Of a stretch of 55,022 nucleotides of DNA, positions 17,696 through 26,515 are shown piece by piece. The stretch is taken from positions 1 through 55,022 of the forward strand of contig JAMCUV010000104.1 in NCBI GenBank assembly GCA_023379345.1, in the 5' to 3' direction. The position numbers and the translations under genes are program-made. The notes beneath the pieces are model-generated. The model saw only the letters and a program-made list of their open reading frames with translations. It searched no databases and was not told where the DNA came from. The stretch's first letter is position 1; every line of letters starts with the position of its first letter. This stretch comes from Thermoplasmatota archaeon. Its GTDB lineage: Archaea; Thermoplasmatota; Thermoplasmata; Thermoplasmatales; Thermoplasmataceae.

Positions 17696-18835
17696 TCAGG
17701 CATGGAACTGTTGACCTACGGACCTCACCGCCGCCAGGACTTCCTTCCGGAGCAGCATGCTGTCTGGAGCTGTTCCTCCCCTGATTATATCCCTGACGTC
17801 CGTGCCGCTTATCCTGATTCTAGATGAGGGCCCGTGGGAGCACTCAGTTATAGAGGTGACCTTACCGCAGTCCTTACAGTAAGAAGCCTCCCCTATCTTC
17901 ATGATCTCAATGCCCAGGTCCTCGAAGGATTCACAGTTCCGCTGGGCATCAAGCGGTCCATAATAGTTGCCGACTCCAGCATGATCCCTGCCCACAATGA
18001 AGCGGGAAGCGCCAAAGTTCTTTCTCATAATCGCGTGCTGCAGTGCCTCCCTGGGTCCGGCATACCGCATTTCATAGGTGATGGGAGATATGAGCACCCT
18101 TCCTTCCGGATAATGGTGGGCCTGCATTGCGTCATATGCTGCGATTATGGCGTTATCACCGAAATCTCCACTTTTCTTTCTTCCGGTCACCGGATTTATG
18201 AATAAGCCGTCGCTGGATTCAAGAGCCTTCAGGTGGATGTATTCATGGCCCAGATGTGGAATGTTCCTCGTCTGGAATGCAGTCACCTGCTTCCAGCCCT
18301 TACGCCTGAAATATTCTCTTGTGTCGCCAGGATAAAGAATTCTGCTCTGAAACGGGAATTCAAATGGAAACACATACCGCATGGGCCCGGCAAGGATGTT
18401 TCCTCCACAGGACATGAACGCGGAAACACCAGGGTGCTTCTCATCTGTGGTTCCGAAGATGTGTCTGGACGCCTCCTTAAGATCAATCTGAAATTTTTCC
18501 GAAATAACGATGACAGCCACAGGTCCGTTGCAGTCATGGATCAGGATCTCTTCCCCTTCACGCCCCCCCTGATAGTCAGGCTCACTGACTTGAAGCAGCA
18601 CGGGGATTGGCCAGATATTTCCGTCGGGGAGCCGCTGTTCCTTGAGAACTGAATCCGTCTCTTCACTGGTGTTGAAGCCGGTCAGCGGACTGTAAACTCC
18701 GGTGGAAATCAGTCTCGCAGCGATCCTGGCCCCTTCCGGCACCATGATCCTTTGGTCTGCAGAGAACTCAAGAGCCTTCTCTGCATCTGCCACCCCGACT
18801 GAAACCAACTTTCCTCCATGGGGTTCTGGTATCAT
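17696..18835 (-). CDS. sat: sulfate adenylyltransferase (ATP sulfurylase)
   Basis: The enzyme activates sulfate to APS with ATP. The 379-residue chain has the nucleotide-binding FQTRNIPHLGHEYIHL (isoleucine where most family members have proline) and GRDHAGVGNYYGPLDAQ. A zinc site of the archaeal/thermophile type follows, with cysteines in YCKDCG, the cysteine of ITECSHG and its histidine, then GTDVRDIIRGG. There is no APS-kinase domain. The start overlaps the cysH stop by four bases (ATGA), so sat is translated together with the reductase. The 3' end faces the oxidase operon with two bases between stop codons. Confidence 0.95.
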   Translation of the reverse strand: MIPEPHGGKLVSVGVADAEKALEFSADQRIMVPEGARIAARLISTGVYSPLTGFNTSEETDSVLKEQRLPDGNIWPIPVLLQVSEPDYQGGREGEEILIHDCNGPVAVIVISEKFQIDLKEASRHIFGTTDEKHPGVSAFMSCGGNILAGPMRYVFPFEFPFQSRILYPGDTREYFRRKGWKQVTAFQTRNIPHLGHEYIHLKALESSDGLFINPVTGRKKSGDFGDNAIIAAYDAMQAHHYPEGRVLISPITYEMRYAGPREALQHAIMRKNFGASRFIVGRDHAGVGNYYGPLDAQRNCESFEDLGIEIMKIGEASYCKDCGKVTSITECSHGPSSRIRISGTDVRDIIRGGTAPDSMLLRKEVLAAVRSVGQQFHA

Positions 18836-19587
18836 TTCCGGTCAACCTTCGTTATGAACCCAGTATGAACATCTCCAGACTGTGTGTGGATTCCGCACTC
18901 CTTCTTTCCGCCTTCCCACCACCACCTCCCTGCCCTCAGGTCTTCGCCTGCTGCAACGGCCCTGGTACAGGGAGCGCAACCTATGCTGGGAAAACCCCTA
19001 TCATGCAGGGAGTTGTAAGGAACGTTATTTTGCCTGATATAGTCCCACAACTGCTGTGTGCTCCAGTCAGAAAGAGGATTTACCTTCAAAAGATGAGGCC
19101 TTACGGGATCGGAGGCGATCTTCACGACACTCGACCGTTCCTCAGACTGCTCCTTTCTTACCCCTGTGATCCAGGCGCTGTGGCTTTCCAGTTCTTCCTC
19201 CAGCGGAATGACTTTTCGGACCCTGCAGCACAATTTCCTGAGTTCCACAGACTTGTAGAATAGATTTGGTCCGTGAACAGTTACCATTTCGCTCAACTGC
19301 CCGGTGGCGGGGGTCAGAGTTCTGATCTCTATGTCATAAGTCTCCCTTACCGACTGCATGAGAGCATACGTTTCCTCGTGAAGTCTGCCGGTGTCCAGGG
19401 TGACGATCTCCGGCAATTCGCTTATCTCACCGCGCATGCGCACAATCATGTGCAGAATGACCATGTCTTCTGCTCCAAAGCTGCATGCAAACATCGACTT
19501 GTTTCCAAACGTTTCAGCAGTCCATCTTATGAGGGTCTCTGCATCCATAGATTCCTCCGTTAATCCTGATGCTTTCCACAATTCCAT
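18832..19587 (-). CDS. cysH: adenylyl-sulfate (APS) reductase, assimilatory
   Basis: This 251-residue enzyme reduces APS to sulfite and AMP. The nucleotide loop is CSFGAEDMVILH. The cysteine pair C120-C121 (KLCCRVRKV) and C204/C207 (GCAPC) form the [4Fe-4S] site that marks APS reductases as opposed to PAPS reductases. The catalytic cysteine is C231 in KECGIH. The absence of an APS kinase in sat agrees with APS as substrate. It is the first gene of the cysH-sat pair. A weak TATA-like CTTATTTT lies about 25 bases upstream of the ATG. A dedicated sulfite reductase is not in this window. Confidence 0.93.
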   Translation of the reverse strand: MELWKASGLTEESMDAETLIRWTAETFGNKSMFACSFGAEDMVILHMIVRMRGEISELPEIVTLDTGRLHEETYALMQSVRETYDIEIRTLTPATGQLSEMVTVHGPNLFYKSVELRKLCCRVRKVIPLEEELESHSAWITGVRKEQSEERSSVVKIASDPVRPHLLKVNPLSDWSTQQLWDYIRQNNVPYNSLHDRGFPSIGCAPCTRAVAAGEDLRAGRWWWEGGKKECGIHTQSGDVHTGFITKVDRK

Positions 19588-19657
19588 TGCACCTTATCTG
19601 CCTGAGGAAAATAAGGCATATTATGTGCTACAACTCTTCATATAATCTGCATAATTT

Positions 19658-19699
19658 GCGTATATATGATATAGATACAGACATTATATTCATATACGC
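19658..19699. promoter_or_regulatory. inverted repeat, candidate operator between cysH and the ComA-winged-helix gene
   Basis: GCGTATAT at 19658-19665 is mirrored by ATATACGC at 19692-19699, with 26 bases between the arms. The right arm touches the TATA-like TTATATTC (19684-19691) of the plus-strand gene that starts at 19717. A repressor bound here would block that gene and could affect the divergent cysH-sat promoter. The obvious candidate protein is the adjacent winged-helix fusion. This is inference from position and symmetry. Confidence 0.45.
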
Positions 19700-19716
19700 T
19701 GTACCGCTCTCTCACA

Positions 19717-20694
19717 ATGGCTAAATTTCTTCAGAGCGTGATTGATGCTTCCAGGCCCAAACCACATGTCAGTGGCGTGACAATGGTTCTTGATCGGGTT
19801 TCCGGCGGCCTCGGTCCTGTGGCAAGATCGCTCTCCGAGTTCATTGATGTCGTCAAGATCGGCTGGGGCATCCCATTTCTGATTGACGCAGACGAGCTGG
19901 AGGGATGGGTCAGGGGCTGGACCTCCCTGGGGGTAAGTGTATCCAATGGAGGGACCCTGCTTGAATACTGCACGACCAAGAGGAAGCAGGAGACGTGCAT
20001 ACGTGAACTATCCAGGACAGGCTTCGGGACCCTTGAGATTAGCGAAGGGCTCATTGAGATTCCGAGAACAGAGAAAAGAGGCATGGTGGAACTTGCCAGA
20101 TCCCTGGGAATGCGTGTGCACATAGAAGTAGGAAAGAAAGACTCCAGAAATCAACTGACCCTGAAAGCGACACTTGACAGGCTCCACGTGGCCATTGATC
20201 TTGATCCGGACATCGCGATTGTGGAGGGACGGGAATCGGGGAGAAGCGTCGCAATTTATGATGACGCAGGGGGAATAAAGTGGGACTGGGTCGATGCCAT
20301 TGTATCGGAATTCGGGCTTGGAAAGATCATGTTCGAAGCGCCACAGGAAATGCAGCAGACCAACCTAATCCTGAGACTTGGAAGTGAGGTGAATTTGGGT
20401 AACGTGGGTGTCGGAAGCGTTGCTGCCTTGGAGACACAGCGTCAGAGCCTCCGGGGGGATACATTCGGGATCCACTCAGTACTTCCTGACATAAATGGAG
20501 GACCTTCTTCCCGTTTTGTCTATTACATCATAAGCTCCCATGGCACCGTTGATCAGGAGAGAGTCATGAAACTGACCGGCCTCAACCGGAGGACAACACA
20601 GAATTCGCTTTCGTCCCTCATCAGGCAGGGTCTCATCCGGGAGACAAGAGACATGACTGACATGAGGAAGAAGCTGTATTCACTAAATTCATAG
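19717..20694 (+). CDS. ComA-like phosphosulfolactate synthase barrel fused to a winged-helix domain
   Basis: Residues 1-251 match phosphosulfolactate synthase (ComA), which adds sulfite to phosphoenolpyruvate. Family motifs seen are VVKIGWG (46-51), NGGTLLEY, LEISEG, EVGKK (137-141), VEGRESG (159-165), MFEAPQ (205-210) and LRGDTFG near 250, so the active-site frame is intact. Residues about 255-325 add a winged helix: a short helix-turn-helix (VMKLTGLNRRTTQNSLSSLI) and a wing (GLIRETRDMTDMRKKLYSL). The gene is divergent from the sulfate-reduction genes. It may be a sulfite or sulfonate sensor, a synthase controlling its own gene, or both. The start lies about 28 bases after a TATA box. Confidence 0.88.
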   Translation: MAKFLQSVIDASRPKPHVSGVTMVLDRVSGGLGPVARSLSEFIDVVKIGWGIPFLIDADELEGWVRGWTSLGVSVSNGGTLLEYCTTKRKQETCIRELSRTGFGTLEISEGLIEIPRTEKRGMVELARSLGMRVHIEVGKKDSRNQLTLKATLDRLHVAIDLDPDIAIVEGRESGRSVAIYDDAGGIKWDWVDAIVSEFGLGKIMFEAPQEMQQTNLILRLGSEVNLGNVGVGSVAALETQRQSLRGDTFGIHSVLPDINGGPSSRFVYYIISSHGTVDQERVMKLTGLNRRTTQNSLSSLIRQGLIRETRDMTDMRKKLYSLNS

Positions 20695-20732
20695 GACTAT
20701 CCCCATGAAAACGCCCCCTTAGAGGGTTCCAG

Positions 20733-21593
20733 TCACCTGTTGCTAAGAAATACGCCAAATGAAATTACGGCAAAACCGGATGCCGTGAGCAGGCTTATTC
20801 TCTCGCCAAGTAAGATGCTGCTGAACACAACTGATATCGCTGGAATTATGAAGAAATAAGGGGAAATTTTAGAGATGGAATAATTTCTGAAAAGGATCAG
20901 GTATATGAGGTAAGGAACATAGGTCCCAACAAGGCCAAGATAAAGTCCCACACCAATGAATTCCGGGGTCAGGCCGGAGAACGGGGATCCTCCCACAACG
21001 TATGTCAGCACTAGGATTACGGGAAGTGAGTATGCGTACTGCAGGACGTTAATCGTCCTGACATCTATGTGTGCGGTCTTTTTCTTGAAAACCGCGGTGC
21101 CAGCGGCCCAGCTCAACGCACTGACAATGAGAAGCACAACTCCAAGATAACCATTGAGATAGACATTAGCTGAAGCAACCATTATTACGCCAATGAATCC
21201 TATGATCATGCCGGCAATGGTGCCTTTGCCTGGCTTCTCTCTAATGAATATAACAGAAAGTAGCACGTTGAAGAGAGGGTATGTGTATACCAGAATGGAG
21301 CTCAGGCTGGCACTGACCATGCTTTCGCCAATGAACCATAATCCCATGAAGCCCACTATATTGAGCATGGAAACAAGCAGCACCACGACATTATCCCCAT
21401 GTCTCACTGGGAATTCTTTCAGCTTGAAGACGAGAAAGGGGAATGAGGATACCAGTGCGAAAAGGATCCTGTAAAAAAGGACCACCAATGGCGGCTCCAT
21501 GGTAAATGCGATCTTTAGAATGGGGTAGTTCAGGGCATATGAACATGCCATAAAGAGGAAGAGGAGAGTTGCTTCCGAATCCTTCAAGTCCAT
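20733..21593 (-). CDS. EamA/DMT-family transporter
   Basis: The 286-residue protein has ten predicted helices in two homologous EamA halves. The second half starts near residue 145 (YLGVVLLIVSALSWAAGTAVFKKKT). The helix-end VYTYPLFNVLLSVIFIREKPGKGTI and its counterpart FFIIPAISVVFSSILLGERIS are the typical paired EamA motifs. The substrate is unknown; relatives export amino acids or metabolites. No partner genes are adjacent. Confidence 0.88.
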   Translation of the reverse strand: MDLKDSEATLLFLFMACSYALNYPILKIAFTMEPPLVVLFYRILFALVSSFPFLVFKLKEFPVRHGDNVVVLLVSMLNIVGFMGLWFIGESMVSASLSSILVYTYPLFNVLLSVIFIREKPGKGTIAGMIIGFIGVIMVASANVYLNGYLGVVLLIVSALSWAAGTAVFKKKTAHIDVRTINVLQYAYSLPVILVLTYVVGGSPFSGLTPEFIGVGLYLGLVGTYVPYLIYLILFRNYSISKISPYFFIIPAISVVFSSILLGERISLLTASGFAVISFGVFLSNR

Positions 21594-22257
21594 TCCTCAA
21601 TCTCTTCGCCATATTATATTCCACTTGAGCGGGGAGTCTTTGCAACCCGGTGGCATGGAAATGTGCGTTAATTCGAAATGACATTTGCATCGTAACGCTT
21701 TGGGTTAACAGGTTCGAACCTGTTCACAGCGATCTGTGTTACCGGTGTCATTGGCTTTTCCGTCACCCCTGCAGTCATCAGTTGCGGGAGTTACAGCGAT
21801 CGCAAGGATGGAAATTGTAACAAAATCTGCACCTGAACTCCAATATTAACTGGTGGCATGACGTTCAGTCCCATGGCCCCAGGTCCCGCTATGCCAAGCA
21901 CTGGGTTAGCAAAATCCCTGCCTATCCCAGTCGGTGAATTTTAAAACGTGTAGTAAAATATTAACACCTGCATCATATGATATCCATTGGGTAGAAGACG
22001 TACACACTCATAGCATATTGGTTCTGCGACGTGCCTATATTGAACTGAATGTGCTCGTTCGGGTGCAGAGAGACGCGTTGTACATCAGGTCGTTCCTCCT
22101 CTTTGTAACATCTCGCCAGGGATTGCTTCTTCCCTCGTGAACCGGGAGATAGAATTACAAGTCCTTTCCGTCCAACAGACATTGAGATCATCATTCATTG
22201 CAAGGGGTATCTTCTGGGCAAAATAGGAATACATAGAACAGATTCGCCTATTGCAAG
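21594..22257. other. 660-base gap with eroded minus-strand coding traces and a palindrome
   Basis: No intact gene is visible. On the minus strand several short open stretches look like parts of one broken gene: 21973-22194 ends in HIQFNIGTSQNQYAMSVYVF, and about 21800-21930 reads NPVLGIAGPGAMGLNVMPPV in another frame. They are interrupted by stops and shifts. AACAGGTTCGAACCTGTT at 21707-21724 is a perfect 18-base palindrome. The promoter of the following RqcH gene must lie in the last 50 bases. I cannot name the lost gene. Confidence 0.3.
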
Positions 22258-24093
22258 ATGAGGCTGAAACAGTCTTCGCTGGATCTCTATTCATTTGTCT
22301 CCGTATATAGCTCTGAAATTGCAGGCAGTTTTATCAAGAAGATCCATCAGGTAGGAGCCAAATCATTCATATTCCAGATTTACCGTAGCGACACAAAGAG
22401 AAGGAACCTATATGTGTCCCTGGAAAGAGGGGTGGCCTTCATGGACGCTGATCAGGGCAGGGAGCCTGGAATGCTCGCCCTTACATTGAGGAAGATGCTC
22501 TCCGAGAGGAAGATCGAGGAGATCAGGCAGCACTCCTTCGACAGGGTGCTCATCCTGAAGCTATATGGAGGACAGCAGCTGATCCTGGAAATGTTCAGGG
22601 AGGGCAACCTGATCATAACACAGGATCAGGTCATCACTTTTGTCCTGAACCCGAGGGAATGGAAGAACCGGAAACTGATCAAGGGGGAGAAATACGTTCC
22701 TCCGGTTTCCATCAACCCCTTTGAACTCACTTCGGAGGATGCGTCAGCCATTCTTTCGGGAAGCACGGGAACCATAGTCCAAACCATTGCCACGAGAATG
22801 AACACGGGAGGAGACCTGGCCGAGGAGATATGCTTCAGAATAGGCGTGGGAAAAGATATCAAGGCTGTGGACGTCTCCGATCGTGCAGTTGAAATACTGC
22901 GTTCTTTCCATGAAATTGCAGACGAGGCAGGAGCAGGCAGGGCGTATTATTACGATGAAGAGCAGGTCCTGTCCCCGGTAACCATGAGGTCTCTTAGGAA
23001 AGACCCGGACAGAATATTTGATGATCTGGGCGAGGGGCTCTCCTTCTATTTTGCCAAGTATCCAGAGACCACCATGCAGGAGAAGCCACTGGCGAGGAGA
23101 ATAGAGTCTCAGCGGAGAAGCATAGAGGAGTTCATGAGACACTCCGCAGTCATGAAAGCCCTCGGTCAGGAGATCATCTCCCAGCTGCCATATTATGGCG
23201 GTATGCTGAAAGCTCTCAGGGAGGGCATAAAGTCCGGGACACTCAAGCCCGGGGAGACAATCGACGGGATGCCAATAAAGAGCATTGACTACGACCGCGG
23301 GAAGGTGTATCTGCAGAAGGGGGAGGCTGAACTTCCGCTGAACGTCGCCAGAACCGCAGGAGAGAATGCCAGCGATCTGTTCTCCATTTCCAAGGAATAC
23401 GTGGAGAAGGCGCATGGAGCGGAGGTCGCGCTGGTAGAATCTGAAAGACTGCTGGAACATTCAGAAAAACAGGCTAGGCCAAAACGGAGACAGAAGAACT
23501 GGTTTGAGGTATACCACTGGTATATGACTGCGGACGGCCAACTGGTGCTGGCTGGGAGAGACAGAAAGACCAATGAGAATCTCGTCAAAAAGCACCTGGA
23601 GCATAACGATCTCTACGTGCATGCGGACCTGTACGGTGCCCCGAGTACCGTGGTTAAGCGTTCGACTTCCGGAGAGATAAATGAGGAATCCGTCAGGCAG
23701 GTGTGCACGTTTGCAATCTCCTTTTCCAGGGCATGGGCTGCAGGGATTGCATCTGGCTCGGCATACTGGGTGTTTCCGGAACAGGTGAGCAAGACCGCTG
23801 AATCCGGAGAGTATGTCTCCAAGGGTGCATGGATAATCAGGGGAAAGAGGAATTACGTGTTCAATCTCAGAATGGAGCTTGAGATAGGACTCTACCAGTA
23901 CGGGGACGCAGTAATTCCCATGATCTCTCCGGTGGGCATACCCAGAAACGTTGAAACCAAACTTGTGAGGATAGCCCCTGGAGACACGAAGCGCCTGTCG
24001 GTTGCGAGAAGGATAGCAGAAATCCTTGCTGTGGATGTGGAGGAGATAGAGTCCATCCTCCCCCCGGGAAATTCAAGGCTACTGGAACCCTAA
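22258..24093 (+). CDS. rqcH: Rqc2/NEMF-family ribosome quality control protein RqcH
   Basis: This 611-residue NFACT protein binds split 50S subunits carrying stalled peptidyl-tRNA. The NFACT-N domain covers about residues 1-210 and includes the D95-R96 pair (HSFDRVLIL) needed for tRNA binding and tailing in the family. Helical coiled regions at about 280-320 and 390-410 flank an HhH-like part. The NFACT-R domain begins at WFEVYHWYMTADGQLVLAGR and contains HADLYGAPSTVVK. The C-terminus is short, without the NFACT-C domain of eukaryotes. Its stop overlaps the convergent sugar isomerase gene by four bases. Confidence 0.93.
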   Translation: MRLKQSSLDLYSFVSVYSSEIAGSFIKKIHQVGAKSFIFQIYRSDTKRRNLYVSLERGVAFMDADQGREPGMLALTLRKMLSERKIEEIRQHSFDRVLILKLYGGQQLILEMFREGNLIITQDQVITFVLNPREWKNRKLIKGEKYVPPVSINPFELTSEDASAILSGSTGTIVQTIATRMNTGGDLAEEICFRIGVGKDIKAVDVSDRAVEILRSFHEIADEAGAGRAYYYDEEQVLSPVTMRSLRKDPDRIFDDLGEGLSFYFAKYPETTMQEKPLARRIESQRRSIEEFMRHSAVMKALGQEIISQLPYYGGMLKALREGIKSGTLKPGETIDGMPIKSIDYDRGKVYLQKGEAELPLNVARTAGENASDLFSISKEYVEKAHGAEVALVESERLLEHSEKQARPKRRQKNWFEVYHWYMTADGQLVLAGRDRKTNENLVKKHLEHNDLYVHADLYGAPSTVVKRSTSGEINEESVRQVCTFAISFSRAWAAGIASGSAYWVFPEQVSKTAESGEYVSKGAWIIRGKRNYVFNLRMELEIGLYQYGDAVIPMISPVGIPRNVETKLVRIAPGDTKRLSVARRIAEILAVDVEEIESILPPGNSRLLEP

Positions 24094-25016
24094 TTCTTAA
24101 CTCTCCGCTTCAGTTCGGTGATTTCGCTAACGTCTACGGGATCGATCCCCCTCTCCAGTGCCAGGTAATAGGACAGATAGTCGCCAAAATGGATCAGGTA
24201 AAACAGTCTGGCCAGCAGGGATTTCCCTCGTGGCCGTATGAGAGTGAAATCTGTTTCAGTAATCTCAGAGATGGCCTTTATTCTCTCCGACACAAACCGG
24301 TTCTCAACGGGGTCGAACGCGATGAAACTGATCTTGTCCCTGAGAAAGGTACGACGCAAAGCCACTATGTCGTTGTGGGCCATTTCTGGGAAATATCCGC
24401 TGTAAGCAAGACACTTTGAGTTCTCGTTGAACTGGGTTTTCCACCTGTATGCAATGGATCGGAACGGCCAGAAACCATATATGAAGGGAATGCTGCCTTT
24501 CTCGTTCAGGGCTTCAGCCATCTTCCTGATGTCAGAATTGTTGCTGTCCATGGCAGCAAGGATGTCACGGGTCTCGTTGTAATCGGAATTTCCAAAGGAC
24601 ATAAATGTCCTGAAGAGCGGGATCAGAAGATAGCCAAGTGAGGATCTGGGCTGAAGACCCGCCGGCACGATGAGCGGGTTATATGACTCGGAGCCCAGGA
24701 TTCCACCCGAGGTAATGGTTCTTATATGGGCCCCGTTTCTGGCGCACTCTGCAAGAGCATCGACAGTTTCCACAGTATTTCCCGAGTAACTTATGCCTAT
24801 GGCAAGGGTGGTGCCATTGACAAAATTGGGGACATTCCTGTCATTGACAGTTATGACGGGCATATCACTGTATATTTCCTGAAAAATATTCCCCACCAGA
24901 CCAGACGCACCCATTCCAAAAATAAGGATCCTGTCGAAATCATTGTCGTTGGGAAACACATCAAGCTTCTGCTTGAACGTGATCTGCCCTGCCAGACTTC
25001 TGAGCTCTTCTATCAT
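24090..25016 (-). CDS. bifunctional phosphoglucose/phosphomannose isomerase
   Basis: The 308-residue SIS-domain protein has the sugar-phosphate loops FGMGASGLVGNIF and GISYSGNTVETVDAL, and a C-terminal half with YSGYFPEMAHNDIVAL, in which glutamate and histidine are the catalytic residues of the archaeal PGI/PMI family. It interconverts glucose-6-, mannose-6- and fructose-6-phosphate. The length agrees with the archaeal bifunctional enzymes, which are smaller than classical PGI. The gene is alone, with an 80-base gap to the LigB-like gene upstream. Confidence 0.9.
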   Translation of the reverse strand: MIEELRSLAGQITFKQKLDVFPNDNDFDRILIFGMGASGLVGNIFQEIYSDMPVITVNDRNVPNFVNGTTLAIGISYSGNTVETVDALAECARNGAHIRTITSGGILGSESYNPLIVPAGLQPRSSLGYLLIPLFRTFMSFGNSDYNETRDILAAMDSNNSDIRKMAEALNEKGSIPFIYGFWPFRSIAYRWKTQFNENSKCLAYSGYFPEMAHNDIVALRRTFLRDKISFIAFDPVENRFVSERIKAISEITETDFTLIRPRGKSLLARLFYLIHFGDYLSYYLALERGIDPVDVSEITELKRRVKN

Positions 25017-25096
25017 AATGCAGCAGCACGATGCCGCTCATAAAATTTACACAGGCAGTAAACGTTCTTACTATTTCAGTATCAGCGGCCCCTCAC

Positions 25097-25900
25097 TCAT
25101 TGAGATTTACGGGGCAATTCCCCATGCCCCAGGAGCATCCCGAAATATCCGGCAACGTAGTAATAGTCAAACTTAGTCCTGATCCCCGATTCACTGAGGA
25201 AACCATGAAGGATCAGCATGTTCCAGTAACTGTCAGGTTTTGCGCGGGTAATGGTCTCTTCGCTCAATTCTAAAAGGGGGGAGAGATTGGAGTTCTTCAC
25301 GGACTCCGTTATGAGAGAATCATAGTATGCTGCATCTGGTGAATACCCATAAGGCCCACTGGAGGAATGAGTGTGTGCTTGATCCGCACTGATGATCACA
25401 GACACTTTTTGATCATACCCCTGAACGGCCCTGAATAACATTCTCCCAAAATGTACCAGTGAGTCTCTTCTCTGGACCCTTGGCTGCCCCATCATTGAGA
25501 TCTTCCTCTTTCCAAAGAAACGAAGCGGTATGGCAGTACCGAAATCCATTGGAAATATGGAATTTGGACCGGAGGACGTGATCAATGATGCGGCCTCCGT
25601 GAATCCAGGATCAAGGCGGAGAATGCTCTCGGAGAGCGCCCTGTCGCTCTCATAGGTTCTCCTGAGGACCCCAGTTTTAAGCCTGTAACTGACCTTAAGG
25701 TAGCTTGACATGATAACGGACACATTCTTGCTCAGCGAGAGAGAATGAGGAGATATGATGGCCACAGAATCCGATACGTCTGTGCTGCAGACCTGCATGA
25801 TCTTATCCGCCATCACCCGGCTGCTTTCGTCCGGGAGGTCAATTATCTCATCGCCATGCGGTATCAAGTAGAGCCCGGCAAGTGACACTAACGATCGCAT
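25097..25900 (-). CDS. LigB-superfamily (class III extradiol dioxygenase-like) protein
   Basis: The 267-residue single-domain protein resembles the LigB catalytic subunit of extradiol dioxygenases and its relative MEMO. Candidate metal ligands are the histidine in LIPHGDE, the histidine in IISPHSLSL, and D/H in SADQAHTHSSSGPYGYS. The end YYVAGYFGMLLG is typical of archaeal members. Enzymatic function is not certain, as many archaeal homologues have no known substrate and aromatic degradation genes are not nearby. It is transcribed on its own. Confidence 0.75.
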   Translation of the reverse strand: MRSLVSLAGLYLIPHGDEIIDLPDESSRVMADKIMQVCSTDVSDSVAIISPHSLSLSKNVSVIMSSYLKVSYRLKTGVLRRTYESDRALSESILRLDPGFTEAASLITSSGPNSIFPMDFGTAIPLRFFGKRKISMMGQPRVQRRDSLVHFGRMLFRAVQGYDQKVSVIISADQAHTHSSSGPYGYSPDAAYYDSLITESVKNSNLSPLLELSEETITRAKPDSYWNMLILHGFLSESGIRTKFDYYYVAGYFGMLLGHGELPRKSQ

Positions 25901-26486
25901 GCCCTCTCTGGTTATATAACCTGTACCTTGCAGAAAACAATAACGGATGAGGGGATTTGTCCGATCCTGTCATAACCGATTTTGTCCACCACTGGAACAG
26001 TAAAGCACTTTTCTGGAGACTCACATACTCTCCATCCTGAAGGATGTGAGGCTCTCACTTTTTGTTCTGTTTTCGCCTGGACCTTTCAGGTGCAGATGGT
26101 TTTGCCAGAACGTGTGGAGAAATTTTGACTTCATTCCAGTTCTGAAGGTTGCATACATGTCTCCATGCGCGCAATCTGGATGTGCCCGCAGTGCATTGCC
26201 CTGCTCAGAATGGAGAACTAAAACTCAACCTCCGAATTTTCTGGCTTGCACATTACATCCATGATACTGGCATTTCAAGGCTTTGGTGACTACCTGATGG
26301 AAGTGCCATAATTATGTAAACTTGTGAGCGTGATGTGGTTGACGCTCTCAGAATATTTGCATGGCTTCCGTATATTTTGCCTCATTTTTTTCTTTGGCTC
26401 TCAACTGTGGACATTCATGGGAACGGTCTTCTTCAATGTGACCCAAGGAATCCCTGACTTATATGATCCACTGCAGAACATTTCAC
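25901..26486. other. intergenic stretch with possible insertion-sequence remains
   Basis: Nearly 600 bases contain no intact gene. On the minus strand, short broken frames such as one ending APERSRRKQNKK (stop near 26059) look like the basic tail of a TnpB-type protein, and the hairpin at 26016-26055 follows directly. A zinc-finger-like HCGHIQIARMETC occurs in another frame. All are interrupted. The similarity to IS200/IS605 ends is by pattern only. Confidence 0.3.
26016..26055. repeat. imperfect hairpin resembling an IS200/IS605 right end
   Basis: GAGACTCACAT and ATGTGAGGCTCTC form an outer stem with one mismatch. CATCC/GGATG closes a TGAA loop inside it, with an asymmetric bulge of about seven bases. 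On the minus strand it follows a broken basic reading frame, which is where the guide-RNA hairpin sits in IS605-type elements. Confidence 0.4.
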
Positions 26487-26495
26487 TTATTATAT
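26487..26495 (+). promoter_or_regulatory. TATA box of the zinc-ribbon microprotein gene
   Basis: TTATTATAT is centred 25 bases before the ATG at 26516. This spacing is what the leaderless genes of the window show, and it supports the short frame as a real gene. Confidence 0.55.
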
Positions 26496-26515
26496 CCACG
26501 TAGGATACGGGAGAT

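Noticed and set aside
21707..21724. tRNA fragment, because GGTTCGAACC resembles a T-arm
   Set aside because: No acceptor, D or anticodon arm lies at the right distance; it is a simple palindrome.
24726..25176. Plus-strand frames opposite the PGI/PMI gene
   Set aside because: They are antisense shadows without recognisable domains or promoters.
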